Assembly: GCA_039602395.1 (NCBI GenBank)
Contig: JBCNJP010000028.1
Location: 248,001-312,000 of the forward strand
Direction of reading: 5' to 3'
DNA: 64,000 nt
Origin: Deinandra increscens subsp. villosa
Taxonomy: Eukaryota > Streptophyta > Magnoliopsida > Asterales > Asteraceae
The notes beneath the pieces were generated by a model. It ran no database searches. It was given only the letters and a program-made list of their open reading frames with translations, and was not told the DNA's origin. Position 1 is the first letter of the stretch. Each line of letters starts with the position of its first letter. The position numbers were made by a program, and so were the translations under genes. This document shows positions 11,599-23,697 of this stretch, piece by piece.

Positions 11599-11601
<3 letters not shown>

Positions 11602-11640
<39 letters not shown>
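11602..11640. repeat. (TA)n microsatellite, right target half
   Basis: A TA tract on the right side of Helitron 1, the partner of 6115-6196. Confidence 0.85.
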
Positions 11641-11646
<6 letters not shown>

Positions 11647-12713
11647 TCCAGTCATGTGCAAATCTGTGTATTTAATTGATTTAAATATTACTTGCAAACA
11701 AACAAACTTAAAGGCTACCATGACGTCAAGACGTCATCAAAGAATTGGGGTGACTTAGATGCCAGCCCAATTTGCTACACCCTATGTTGTCTTATATTTA
11801 TTTTAGGATGACTTTACGCAGTACTATACTATATCCTTGGACTGCTGCTCAGGTGAGTCTCATGGACCATATTCTTCTAAACTGTTTTAAATACTTTCGG
11901 GGAGAATTCGTACAATATATTTTAATCACACCTGAAATAGATATCTGTTACTTATATTGATCACATGAGCTTTTTGTCGACCACTATTGTATCATATTGA
12001 TTCAAGCTACAATGAAACCCCACTATTAATTGAATTCGATTAATTTCATATGAAACGATGACCCGTGAATAGATCTATTGGGTTTACGCCCCTGCCCGTG
12101 ATTTGTCACTCTAATCCTGACTCTCGTTCTTTTGTCACCGGGTACATACAGTTATATTGGCCTTTGGAATTGTTGGACAACATACCATGAGTGGGTAAAC
12201 AGTTAGTTTTGGAGTACAAGGTTTATGGTAATAATATTACAATATCTTAACAAATGTCAATCGTTGATTAACCATGACAAACTATTTACAAATCTTATTA
12301 TCAATCACTTATCATGCATTCTAACTAAACCTATGAACTCACCAACTTTATGTTGACCTTTTTAGTGTATGAATTCTCAGGTGCTTGATTGCATGCATGT
12401 CGTGTGTGGACTTGTTGCATGTTAGGACCTGCATATTTATAATATCTCGGATTCATAGTCAGCCATCACCTTTTGAAGCTTTTTAAACACAATAGCCATT
12501 TGATTTTCATGCATTTATATCTTGTGAAACTATTGTTTTGTGTTTAATACTTAAAGCAATTAACCGCTGTGTAATTTCCGCTGCCAACTTATCTGAACTG
12601 TTTTTATAAATTTTAAAACGACTTTTGTTGTTGAATAATCGAGAGTTCGTTTCGTATAACCTTAATTATGATCCATCCGTTTACACCCGACACATATTTT
12701 ATCGTGTGGCACC
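11641..12713 (+). repeat. Ty3/gypsy LTR fragment (3' part)
   Basis: Several stretches match the solo LTR at 56991-60795 in the same order: AAAGGCTACC near 11710 (59758 there), CCCCACTATTAA near 12018, GAATAGATCTA near 12066 and GAGTGGGTAAACAG near 12190. The probable end, with CCGACACA and GTGTGGCA near 12713, corresponds to CCGACACA near 60770. The left part is missing, replaced by Helitron 1 and its TA tract. Confidence 0.6.
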
Positions 12714-12945
12714 TTATGGTTTGTGATGCATTTGTATTTTTTATGTCAATGCAATGACATGTTATTCACACAAGAGCGGTTTAGAGGTCAATGTTTAGGA
12801 TTCTGGGTTGGTTATTCTTTGTTACTTCGTAAGCACGAGAGCGGTGCGTTTGTGGACTTGGTTTTGGTTACGATTGATTGTCTACGCGTGAGTGTGGTGC
12901 ATGGGAGGAAACAAACCATGACTCCTTATAAAGTTTTTTACTAAA
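12714..12945. repeat. Dispersed repeat, copy 1
   Basis: Shares CTTATGG, TTATGTC, a GAGAGCGGTGC-like motif, GGACTTGGTTTTGGTTAC and GTGCATGGGAGGAAA, in order, with 20932-21148. It is probably part of an LTR element leader; the family is not identified. Confidence 0.5.
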
Positions 12946-13522
12946 TAAAATAATCCGGTGTGTGGGTTGTTCCCCTGCTGGTTCATGACAACGTATCCGA
13001 GTGTAACGACACTTTAACCATAATGTCCAACGAATTTATTGAATTTGTTACATACTATATTTGTCTTCTTCATAGACGGTCCTCTTGGGAGCTATATTTG
13101 CTGGTATACAATGGGAGGAATGTATGATTGGGTAACTTGAGCCCTTTCTACTTTCGTAAACAATCTTTTAGGAGGGTTACATACAATATGGTTACCAACT
13201 TCACCAAAGGTAAGTCAACCCAAATGATACTATCATTGATTAAATTTACCAAAACTCTTTTACTTTTATTTGATTTTTATTTACAAAATTAATCCAAAGT
13301 TTAGATCTGGCTAGAGGTTGAGGAAGATCCAGTATTAAGAGCTCTTGTGTCTGTGGACGACTTATGTATCTTACCTTTGGCTATACTACACCAAGAATTG
13401 GTGCACTTGCCCTATAGTGATTGTATTTTATCGTGTTTATGAATTTAAAACTTGCAAGAACAGTGGTGTTTTCGGACCCATAACTACACTATTTTTCAAT
13501 ACACCGCCTGCACGTCAATTTT

Positions 13523-13540
13523 TGGCGTTGTTGCCGGGAA
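13523..13540 (+). promoter_or_regulatory. Primer-binding site
   Basis: TGGCGTTGTTGCCGGGAA resembles the primer-binding site used by Athila/Tat elements, with small changes. It lies just after a plausible LTR end and 380 bp before gag. Confidence 0.65.
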
Positions 13541-13902
13541 CGTAAGGATCTTAAGAAAGATCAATTTTTGACAGCCTAGTCTGTTAACTTTTTATTTTAT
13601 AATTCTTAATTTTCTTTTATTTTGTATATTCCCATAACATAGTTCCTGCATCATCCACATGGGTTGTGTCAGCTTATCTATCCCCTCTTCAGCCATTGTA
13701 TTTTCAGTACAGTAATGTACATTAACACAGACCATGCCTCATCCACCAGGAGCTGTGTTAATACTTCATTTAAATTTTTATTCTTTTCAAAATTTATTTT
13801 CACTCCTTGCGAGTAATTTACTGATTCCAGGCAGTGTATGAGCTCTACCCCTGCTGAAGAAATCCAATTGTCATTACCTGAACCAGAACGTTTCATCCAA
13901 AG

Positions 13903-15800
13903 ATGACTTTAAGACCGTGTAAGAGTTGTGGTTGTTGTTATCCAAAACAACCAACCGATGAGGGAGAAAGAACTCTCATGGACTTCCTAGGGCCTAACTT
14001 GGTGAACTTTGGGGCTACTATCACCCCACCTGAGGTCGATCTCAATAACTTCAAATTGCGACCTCAATTGGTCCAAATGCTCCAAAACTCTGCCACTTTC
14101 TATAGCCTGCCTGATAAAAACCCTCGCCTTCATATTTCTAACTTTTTAGAAATATGTGAAACCTTTAAAATCAAAGGAGCCTTTGATGATGCTATCAACT
14201 CCAAATGTCTCCCTTTTCCTTCAAGGACCGAGCTAAATCCTAGTTACACACTCTCCCAAATGGCTCCATCACTACCCGGGATGATGAGATAGTCCAGAAG
14301 TTCCATTACAAATACTTCTCGCCTACTAAAACAGCCAAACTCAAGACGGAAGTTAACTCCTATACCCAAGAAGAAGGAGAGTCATTGTACGTCACCTGGG
14401 AATGCTTCAAGGATCTCCTGAAGAAATGCCTGCCCCATGGACTCGATGTTTAGAAACAAATATTTATCTTCTATAATGGTCTGTACCCACACACACACAC
14501 CAAATCCTCGATTAAAATTGTGTCCCATTCTGGGAAACCGAAGACTGATGAGGTGTTCAGCAAGATTGAAGACATTGCGCAAACCAGTTTCCAATGGCAT
14601 ACACCATGAAGTGCCAAGACAAAAGCCTCTGGTGCATTCTCTATTGAGGGGTCAACATCATTGAAGTCACAAGTTGAATCCTTAACTTCCAAAATCAAGA
14701 AGCTCGGGACTGGTAAGTCTGTGACCACGATAATGGTCTATGAAGGGTGTGGAGGCCCACATGAAAATTGGAGTTGCATTACAATAAGTGAAGGCCCATC
14801 TGAAGCTGTGAACTTTGTCAACAATCGGCCTCTTCCGCAAGGAGCTTTTACCAAAACCTAATGCTGAGTGGAAGAACCATCATAACTCAGCTAGAAGGAT
14901 GGTGGAAATAACCAACAATCCTCAGGATTTAACCAAAGATATAACTTCTCGCAGTAGCAATCAAGAAACAACCAACAATTTAACCCCTCGCAGAAATACC
15001 ATTAGAATGGTCGATGAAATAGTTTGGCCCGCCTAAAAAAATCAATAGCGCACATGTTCGCAAAAGCATAGAAGAGGATGGACGACAGAATTCGAAGCAA
15101 TGAGCAGAGCTACGCAACCAACAAGTCTACATCAACTCCTTAGAAAAGCAATTCAGGCAACTTGCAAAGATAGTCTATGAAAGGCCCTTTGGTACCTTAC
15201 CATGTAACACAGAAACCAACTCCAAGGCTCAGCTCGATGTAATCACTCTTAGAGATGGGAAAGTGGGAAGGAAGGAGGAGATCCTTCCCCCTGAAGCAAT
15301 CAAACACCACGAAGAGGGTTCCCCAATACTAGAGAGGAAAGAAGGAGGCATCACTGCTCCGGTAATAATCAAAGAAGTTTTGAAGAAACAAAGGTTCCAT
15401 ATCCTGGCAGATTGGTCAAAAACAAGTCTAATGAACAGTTCGGAAAGTTTGTAAACCTTCTGAAGTAGCTACACATCAATCTCCCATTTGTGAAAGTCCT
15501 ATCCCAGAAGTCAAAGTATACTAGATTCATGAAGGATTTCCTAACCAATAAAAGAAAAATTGTTGAGCTGAACCACATCGATCTGGGAGAGGAATGTTCT
15601 TCTGACCTCCTAGATAAGCTCCATAAAAACAGCTCGATCCTAGAAGCTTCATCATTCCATGCTTCCCTGCTGACTTCATGATCCTGGTAATGGACGTGGA
15701 CACAAAATTACCACTAATTCTTGGGAGACCATTCCTAGCCACCTCACGGTTAATTACGGACATGAGAAGTGAAGTTCTCACATTGAAGGTTGGAGAATAG
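13903..15800 (+). pseudogene. Athila-like gag-protease pseudogene
   Basis: Open pieces in changing frames cover the gag of Athila-type elements in order. 13903-14270 contains LHISNFLEICETFKIKGAFD. 14281-14470 reads on in another frame with YFSPTKTAKLKTE and ESLYVTWE, with a stop near 14450. A C-X2-C-like piece (CGGPHENWSC) lies near 14750. QLAKIVYERPFGTLPCNTE, near 15160, and a block ending in LDKL (15490-15630) follow. The protease region, with LPLILGRPFLAT and ITDMRSE, lies at about 15700-15770. Internal stops and frameshifts rule out function. These motifs belong to gag-protease of Ty3/gypsy Athila elements; the match is by recognition, not search. Confidence 0.75.
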
Positions 15801-16703
15801 AGCTGAAATTTGAAGCTGGAAAGAAGACAGGGAAAAACCTTGATTTTGTTTCGGATAACATCTACTCTGGTCTAGAGTTTGTTTACCAAAGGGCCAAGAG
15901 CATGGACGGAGCCTCATCCTCCATCAAGACCCTCTAGACCATGACTGCAGTTCTAGCCAAGGACCCTCCAAACCATTCATTCAAATTTTAGTTTTAGATT
16001 TTATAATTTTATAATTCTAGGTATTGGTTTGCCTAACACGATTTTGAAATCTATATTTTTTTTTGCAATAATACTTCTGTTGTTGCAAAGTGTGGGAAAA
16101 ATAACCAAAACTTCCAATACTCGGATATTATGTTTGTCTTTTCTTTTTCCTTTTAGGTAGGAATGTTCTTAAGAAGAGTAAGGGAGAGCACATATTCATG
16201 AAAGTTTGTACATATCATTCACTAGTGCTCTTTCTCTTATTGAAGTATTGTGTGTTAGCTAAAGTGAAGCCGCAAATTTAGAACTTGACAAGGTAATGCA
16301 TTCTGAGATTAACAAAATTAGAAACACATAAACAAATGATTGAGGCAACTAAGATTTTAAAACCCTTTTTTCAACATTAATTTTTTCACCCCTACCCAAA
16401 AATTATCCCCTTGTAAACCAAAATTTGAGCTTATTCCCCTTTCTTTCAAATCGCTAGCAACTATTATTGCAATAACCACACTTAGCCAAAAGCCTTTTTT
16501 ATTTATTTTAAAACCCATTTTTACGGAATATAATCTTTTTATTAACAATATTCAAAAGAATTGACTGTTGTTGTTTTCAGTTCAATGAGCAAGTATCTAC
16601 TCTTAAAAAATTGATTTAAGTTTCTCTAAAAAATGCTATCATTATAAATAATGAAAAAGCCAATCAAAATCTCTTAGTTATAGTTTTTTAGAAGTGTTGT
16701 TTC

Positions 16704-17449
16704 TGTTAGAACATAATGTAACTGTAACACAAAATAGTCAAGTATAAGAAGAAAAGATAAGACACATCCTTAAAAGAGAAAGGATATGAAAGTCTATATG
16801 AATTACAGATTTCTGTAATCATACACAACTACTCCAGAAATTTCGATGTAGTTCTGTACAGACTAAAATCTACAGAAATCCTCATTTCTGTAGATAGCTT
16901 CTAACGGGAAGCATCAAAAGTCTTCAAAGAAGAGTCCAGAAGGAGTTCTGGATTATCAGAAGATAAATATTACGAGAACAATTTTTATCTTTGTGTGGAG
17001 AACAAGCAAAATTAATGTCAACTTAGCATTAATCAAGAAGGCAGTTGAAGACAGTTGAAAAAGAGATAAATTGAATATGTTCTATTTATCTCTATATATA
17101 TACTCTGACACACTCCAACATCAACCGTCCTCAACCACCTTATCCAAATACAACTTGCTACATCTATTTATCTCTATATACTCTGACTTCACCAAACAAA
17201 GCAAGACATCAAGCATACAATTCAATATCTTCTCAAAGCAATTTCAACATTACTCCCATAGAAAAGTTATTTCTTTTGATACATAGTCATACTATAAACT
17301 CGTGTAAACCATTATTTATATTTGAGATATACAGAATAACCCTTTTATGAATTGTTGTCTTCCAATTTGATTTACTTTCCACAACTTATTTATTTTGTTT
17401 AAATCAAATTGTGCCAACATTGTTAAAGAGCCCTTCAAGGGACCCAACA
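16704..17449 (+). mobile_element. Ty1/copia solo LTR with GTTTC target duplication
   Basis: A 746-bp segment begins TGTTAGAAC and ends CCCAACA, and is flanked by the direct repeat GTTTC (16699-16703 and 17450-17454). There is no internal element sequence, so it is a solo LTR left by LTR-LTR recombination. It contains a perfect 12-bp hairpin (16868-16895) and TATA-like TCTCTATATA motifs near 17090 and 17172. Orientation is set by TG-CA ends and TATA placement. Confidence 0.85.
16868..16895. repeat. Perfect 12-bp inverted repeat
   Basis: ATCTACAGAAAT, then CCTC, then ATTTCTGTAGAT. Related TTTCTGTA motifs lie at 16810-16860, so this is part of a motif cluster upstream of the LTR's TATA-like sequence. 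Confidence 0.9.
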
Positions 17450-17933
17450 GTTTCAAAGTCACAAAAATAAATTATTAATAAAAGACTAGGATGTTAGCCT
17501 TCTAGCCACTTTTTTTTCCGAAAAATCCACACATTAACCTAGGCTTACCTTACAACAGATTTTTAAGATATCTTAATATTTACTTGTATTCCAGTTAGAT
17601 CGGTGTAGGTTTGATTTCTTGTCAAGCTTATTATATTTGCTTGCTTTCACTTTTCGCATGAGAGTTCACTTAAATTGTACATATACTAACCTTAGTGTCG
17701 AGTGTTCATTATGAGGTGTTCGAGGTTGTATAAAAATAAAACTTTTAGTAGGCTTGTCAAATTTGTTTATATTTCAATCAGAATAAAATAAATTCAATGG
17801 ACATAATGGTTGGAAATAAATGGAGGACAATTTAAAAACTCATGATCTTAACACACATATTACCCTTCTCTTCTACCAAGCCATTTGTGTGTATCGGGCT
17901 ACACTGATTAGTTTTGGTTGAGGACAAGCAAAT

Positions 17934-17946
17934 ACATGGGGATATT
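17934..17946 (+). promoter_or_regulatory. Athila-like polypurine tract
   Basis: Purine-rich CATGGGGATATT follows GAGGACAAGCAA, the usual context at the 3' end of Athila/Tat elements. A 3' LTR likely starts at TGATATAC (17947) and is soon replaced by hAT-related sequence. Confidence 0.5.
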
Positions 17947-18059
17947 TGATATACATCAAATTATACATGTATTTGTATCAAATATTTCCAATTTTTGGAT
18001 CATTTTCTAATATGTTATTTACAAAACAGTGTAATATTATTTCATATTTGATTTTCAAA

Positions 18060-20068
18060 AAGATCTGGGTCTAGGGTGAAGTATATAAGGGGCCCCCGAG
18101 GACCCCTGTTCCTACCATTTTTCCGCTTATAAGGGTTAAACTTGTAATAAATTAAATATGTATTTAGTCATTCCCTACTAACTTTTTTCCTTAAAGTACA
18201 AGGGTTAAACTTGTAAAAAAATAAATATTGTTTCATTTTAAAAGTATATATAAACTTTGTGTTATTTATAAATAAGAGTTTTAAGATGAGGGCCTTTTTA
18301 AAATATTATTAAAAACAGAAGACTTAAAGTGGACATCCAAAAGTTATTCAACAAAAAAAAAAAAAGGTCCACTACAAAGGATATCAGACAAGAGGAGGAA
18401 AAAATTAAAGGAACTTGAAATGAGGTGTGAAATCGAGAAATAAAAAGGATTAGAGGATTTGGGATAAGTAGTTGTCTCTCTCACATCTCCTTTAAGCTTT
18501 TCACCATTGGTATTCACTTATTTGTTAGGAGTTGCAAACTACGATTTTCAAAGGAACAAAATTTAAGATGAAATTGGATGTTGAATGATGACTATTGTTC
18601 ATTAAACATTCATTATGCCATTTGTTATGAATTTTGATTATTAAATTGCATCTATGATTATTATTGTTCTATAAATCAAGTTAAGGTTCATATAGAGGAT
18701 TTGGGGAAGATGATGAATTTGGAGGAAAACTTGGTATTTTAGTGTTTTATGGTTTATTAACGTGTTGATTTTTATTGGGTGTATTATGGGAATGACAAAA
18801 ACTACTGATTCTTTTTTCAAAAGAAACGGTGATGAATAAAAGAGTAAATGTCATAAAGCTTCAACAAGTTAACCACAAGAACATATAAGTCAACAAGAAT
18901 GGCATGGTAACGCTGAAGCTCGACAACCATAGTCAAATAAAAAAAAGCATGTTAAAAGCTCCACAACCACAGTCAAATAAAAAAGAAAGGCATGGTAATT
19001 CTGAAGCTTCAAAACCACAATCAAATACTAATGAAGTGGATCTTAACCATTTAGAAAGAGATCTAGCTAAATGAAAACCAATGTGGGAGTATCCGGTTAA
19101 TTTAAAGGAACAACTAAGATGGGCTTATCTTTCTTTAGGACCTTACTAAGTATAAATAACAGAGTATCTAAATACAGGTACAAAGACACCGATAGATATG
19201 AATGCCCTATATACTTCTACTTGTTATCAGCCTCGTAAAAAAGACCTTCATGTTACATATGAACATTATTACCGAGTAGATGTGTTTACATCCACATTAG
19301 ACAAACAATTACATGAGTTAAATAGTAGATTCAATGAGGATGCGATAGAGTTGTTATATCTTAGTTCTAGTTTAGTTTCAAAAGAGATTAATCTTGATCA
19401 AATTTTTCTTCTTGTTGAGAAATATTATCCTGAAAAAATTACGAAGCAAGATATAACTCAGTTATGATATCAATTGGAAGTTTTTAAAGTTTAAATTAAA
19501 ATGAATACCAATCTGAGTGGAGTATAAACTATTTCTAATCTATGCAAAACTCTTATGGAAGATCGATCAGAAATGTGAGACATACTATTTGGTCAACATA
19601 GTGGTTCGGTTAATCTTGAAACTTCCAGTTTCTACTGCAACAACAGAGAGGGGATTTTCAGCAATACAAATATTCAAGAATCACCTTCGCAATAAGATGT
19701 CGAATGAGTATCTCATGGATAGATTGGTGATTTACTGGAGAAAGAAATTGCTGAAAATTTTGATTTGAACTGCATAAATCGATGAATTCAAAGATCCTAA
19801 AAGGCGTCGGGCTGATTTGTAATTCTTCTTCGAGGTACTCACTCTTTCTCACGCATCATCATAAATATTTTAGGTCTTTGTTTGTTAAAAACATCTAGTT
19901 TTTTATTTGTAAGAACGATCATTTAAATTAATGAAGTTAGGTATTTAGAGTTTTAATTGTTTGACCCGACCCGACCCAAACATATAACACGAAACATAGC
20001 AATAGAATATTATTGTTGGGTCCCGTAACTTTCAGCCCCTATCTATAAACTCTCAAGCTCCGCCACTA
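18060..20068 (+). mobile_element. hAT transposon remnant (DUF4371/TTF type)
   Basis: The coding remnant at 18792-19822 and a right end reading CTCAAGCTCCGCCACTA (20052-20068) fit a hAT terminal inverted repeat. The left end is not resolved; a GC-rich segment near 18068-18110 is a candidate. A three-copy repeat around CAACCACAGTCAAATAAAAAA lies at 18920-19035. The element appears inserted in the Athila-like 3' LTR. Confidence 0.55.
18792..19822 (+). pseudogene. hAT transposase pseudogene, internally deleted
   Basis: The transposase would cut and paste the element. ATG at 18792 opens MTKTTDSFFKRNGDE, an N-terminal TTF-transposase start, then stops. 19035-19465 gives the start of the catalytic region in pieces (DLNHLERDLAK, then MNALYTSTCYQPRKKDL onward with HELNSRFNEDAIELLYLSS). 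19620-19820 gives the hAT C-terminal dimerisation block, with LPVSTATTERGFSAIQIFKN, LRNKMSNEYL, and in another frame KRRRADL. The length is far below a full transposase, so the middle is missing; frameshifts occur near 19540 and 19770. Confidence 0.7.
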
Positions 20069-20931
20069 CCAGGGCCAATATACAAAAACATGTCAGTTAC
20101 AAAATGAAGAAAAATTGTAGACTTCAAAGATTTTGCACCCAACACAGGCCATGCCTACCTAGCACGCCTTGTGTCACCTGCAAGAGGACAAACTGGCTAC
20201 TAACGTGGTATCTGACAACATACCATGTGCTAATGTTGACCACGGGTCATGCCCTTCTGACAACACGCCCCCGTGTCACAGAGACGCTCCCCTATGTGAT
20301 GTACTTGAAGATTATGGCCGATTTGGTGAGCAACACGGGTCGTCCCAAACAGACACGTGCTATGCCAGCCATACAACTTGAAGTCTATAATTACTAGCCT
20401 TGTCCCTCATTCCAACCTACTCAATTCTCCCATGTTCTCTCCCTTTTGTAGTTTAGAGTCAGTTTCTAATTCATTATTTAGCATTTGGTTCGATTAATCA
20501 AGATTGTAAGACTTTAACATCTATCAAATCTATTTACACTTGTTTATGAACTTTTCACTTTTGATGATACAAGACTTTAAAGACATACTTGGCTAAACAT
20601 TACATGCACTTGAGCGAAACAAACCTTTGGTGGGTTGGCAAAATGAGTTTATAAAATAACCTATAGGTGTGTAAAAAATGGCTTTGTGTCTAAAAATTTA
20701 TATTTTTTTTATTTCAAATCGAACGCGAATTTTTCATTACAAGACAATACAAATACAGCAGGACAATCACTCCGACAAACAGGGGAGGCGGGCAACAAGC
20801 TGCGCCGCCAAGCCATTGAAAGTGAATTATTGGTTCTAAATAAAAATTACCTTGTATACCATGAACCATTTGTGCCCTCAAAAGCATGTTAATCGACCTA
20901 TGATAATCGGTTAGTGGTTGATGTATGGATA
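20069..20931. other. Noncoding retroelement-like stretch with CACGGG motifs
   Basis: Between the hAT end and the dispersed repeat there is no supported gene. 20120-20365 has repeated ACACAGG, CCACGGG, CCCGTGTCACAG and ACACGGG motifs, a GC-rich short-motif cluster like those in LTR promoters elsewhere in this window. It may be the rest of the Athila-like LTR. Confidence 0.4.
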
Positions 20932-21148
20932 ACACCTTCACCTTATGGCTTATGATGCATTCATGTTTATGTCCATGTAAATGACAAATTATTTGCCCGA
21001 GAATGATTTACATGTGAAGATTTGAGATTATGAAATGGTAATACTTTGCCACTTAGTATGCGCGAGAGTGGTGCATTTGCGGACTTGGTTTTGGTTACAT
21101 CTCCCTGTATACGCCTGAGAGCGGTGCATGGGAGGAAATGGACCAACT
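20932..21148. repeat. Dispersed repeat, copy 2
   Basis: Same orientation and motif order as 12714-12945, diverged, ending at GGAGGAAATGG just before a gypsy LTR edge (TGTCACATCCC, 21149). Confidence 0.5.
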
Positions 21149-22610
21149 GTCACATCCCAACCGATGGGGGAATATGTTGGGACGTGATGATTGTCCTGAT
21201 GCACATGAAAACTAAATTAAAGTTGTAATATACTTAAACATGCCAATCTCATTTCATAAATTAAATAGTCTTAACAGAGAACTTCAACAGCAAACAAACA
21301 AACAAATACTTATTTAAATTTTTAATCTAGGTCCAGCAATCCTAGCGTGATCACATAATGTCTCAAACGGCATTCCCTGCAACATGTATAAGATAAAAGG
21401 TCAACTACGAATAGTGAGTGAGTAGCATATGTTTATAATATAGTAATAGTTAAAAACATGCGATTTGTGTGCCAATTGCTACATTCATAGTATATGATAA
21501 ACAAGTAATATAGTTAAGTGAACTACGTAAATCAAACCTTGATGACATGAGGCCTTAACCCAAATGTCAAGTCCTAAATATAGGTTCCAATCACCCAATG
21601 CCAAAACTGGTCAAATTGGGTAGGTTGTCAACCAATAGATCTATTATCGTACCATAGGCTTGGGATTGTTAATGATTACGCATAAAAAATAGATGCCACA
21701 ATCCAATGGGGAATTTAGACTTACACTTAGGCTTAGCATCACACAAGTTTAGCATATTGAGAATTCACACATTGACTAACATATAATTGCATAGCATTTC
21801 ATAAACATAGAATTTGAGTTGGATATAACATATTCATTACACCCCAAAGATTACAAAAGAAAAAAGGGGCTACAAACACGCACATGAATAGCGTTTGAGT
21901 GTCCGAGGAAATAACAATAGAGATTTATGAAGACGAACCCCAAGAAAGTCACCCTAGAGGAATGTATAGGCTATGTGAATAAATGAAAAAATGTGACTAA
22001 GTTCTTATGCATTTGGGAATGCGTTAATGTGTCAAAAGTTTATTTTAAAATGATTAACTTAGAGAGTAACATTACTTTAGACGTTACTAGACATGCTTTG
22101 GCCTAATAGGTTATGACATTCTAACCGACTTCTTAGGTAGGCATCCAAGTCCAATGGTAGGTTTGGATTTATACAGGATGTCAATATTAGACAAAAGTTT
22201 AACTATAGGTGCTTTTCAGCCTTCCGGTTAATACATGTCTTTCGCGTTTTAAGTACTATCACTAGAGCAATTTACTAGGCAAAAGACCTATTCTAAGGTA
22301 TTGGTAATTACTAAAATACTAACATGATACATATGACTAAGTTTTAAGTTTCAAAAGGTTACAATGGCCAAAACATGGAAAACATGGAATTTTACTATTT
22401 ACAAGTTTAGTCCCTAAGGTTTGTAAAAAATGGCAAAAAATATACTAAATTACTATTACGCATGTGCAATATCATTAGGAAAATCCATTGCACATGACAT
22501 ATGTCTTATGAATAAAAATGAAGATCAAGACATGAACATGTAAATGTTTATGTCGAATTTTGTGAGAACTTAAAACTTTTTTTTTCTTTGCTTTTAAGAT
22601 AAATGTATTT
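21149..22610 (-). repeat. Ty3/gypsy LTR-like fragment
   Basis: Starts TGTCACATCCCAACC. In reverse it carries the signature found late in the plus-strand gypsy LTRs here (CTCACTCACTA before TTGACC), so it is read as a minus-strand LTR ending at 21149. No coding region is seen. Confidence 0.4.
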
Positions 22611-23697
22611 GTGATGATTAATTTTCGGGACGAAAATTCTTTAACAAGGAAAAGATTTGACAATCTGACCAGTTCGGGTGGTACTCACAACGACTTAATC
22701 TGACATATCGGGAAATAATGTATATAGGTGTAACGTGTCAATTAGAGTATTAGATGAGTCAAGTATTCCTAAAACAAAACACAAAACATCACACACAAAG
22801 TTGAGTCTCAAAACATTGGTGATTTATCAAAAACTGATACGTGTGGCAAATTGCATGCAAACATGTTACGTGAAATTGATTTTTTAACATATTTAGATAC
22901 ATGGTATGTTTATATTCATTTTTATTAGCTTGAATGTGGTTAGTATGATAAGAAATAAATAAAATGTGAAAAAGGAGAAAAACGTAATAAAAAACATCAA
23001 AAAACAAAGAACCGAGCACACGAACGGAGATATAAGCCATGGGGGCTGGTGTGGGCGTGACGCGGACCACAACTAGAACCTTGTGCAACTGTCATGGTCT
23101 GGACTGAGGGTCTGATGGGAAAACCCTAATTTTATTGTTATTTGAACGAATTAAGCCGTAAAGAACCTATTTCTTCCATTTTAAACACACATTCAGACCC
23201 TAAACTCTCTAATCTTTCATTCCTCATCAACCCTTTGAAGAATCGGTGGTCATTTGGAGAAAATCTAGGCCAAAATCGTCCCTAAACTCATCCTCTTTGC
23301 TAGGTAACCATTCGATCTCATTTATCTTGCTTGTTTGTGATATAGTTTGCATTTTTATGTTAGAACTAGGATTGATCTATGCTTTGCATGAGTATACAAG
23401 GGTAAATCTAGGTTATTTGACGATAAAGTTTCGATTTTTACGCATGAAAAGTGTTGTATTATGATTATGATGATAGATCTAGCATGGAGGGTGAAAAAGA
23501 TTGTATTTTTTTATGCATGGCGTTCATTAAAGATGCATGCTTAACACTATGTCTAGTGGTTAGAGTAGTAAAGGTGTTGATTTTTTGATGTTTACGTGAT
23601 AAAATCTGAAACTTTGCGACCATCCATGCTTGATACTGAGTAAAGGTCATGTCTTAATGCTTGAATTGCGATAAAGCTGATGAATTTACGTATAATC
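22611..23697 (+). repeat. Ty3/gypsy pol end and LTR 5' part, cut by copia
   Basis: TTTTCGGGACGAAAATTC (22621-22638) is the conserved end of a chromovirus pol region, as at 31921-31938. It is followed by purine-rich AACAAGGAAAAGA and an LTR-like sequence from about 22657. Part of this (22680-22860) reappears in reverse at 43868-44080. A leader-like, CT-rich segment near 23150-23290 precedes the copia insertion at 23698. Confidence 0.45.

Larger units (their letters stand above)
6197..11601 (-). mobile_element. Helitron 1, non-autonomous
   Basis: Minus-strand ends match Helitrons. The 5' end is TCTATTACTATATATAATAC at 11601. The 3' end has a GC-rich hairpin (CCCGC...GCGGG) then CTAG at 6200-6197. 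The host base before the 5' end is A and after the 3' end is T, the known Helitron target. The 5' end resembles that of Helitron 2 (35020), and the 3' ends share CAACGCGCGGGTA. No RepHel helicase is visible in the 5.4 kb, so it is non-autonomous. The interior is AT-rich with repeats and short unassigned open frames; it could carry captured gene pieces, which I cannot name. Confidence 0.75.
12946..17946 (+). mobile_element. Athila-like Ty3/gypsy element, gag-protease only
   Basis: The primer-binding site at 13523-13540, Athila-type gag and protease remnants (13903-15800), and a 3' end with GAGGACAAGCAA before GGGGATATTTGATA (17920-17950) identify an Athila/Tat-lineage element. No reverse transcriptase, RNase H or integrase lies between protease and 3' end, so it is deleted or non-autonomous. 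The left boundary is uncertain; 12946-13519 is probably the end of its 5' LTR. A copia solo LTR (16704-17449) is inserted near the 3' end. Between 15800 and 16700 I see only noncoding remnant sequence. Confidence 0.65.
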
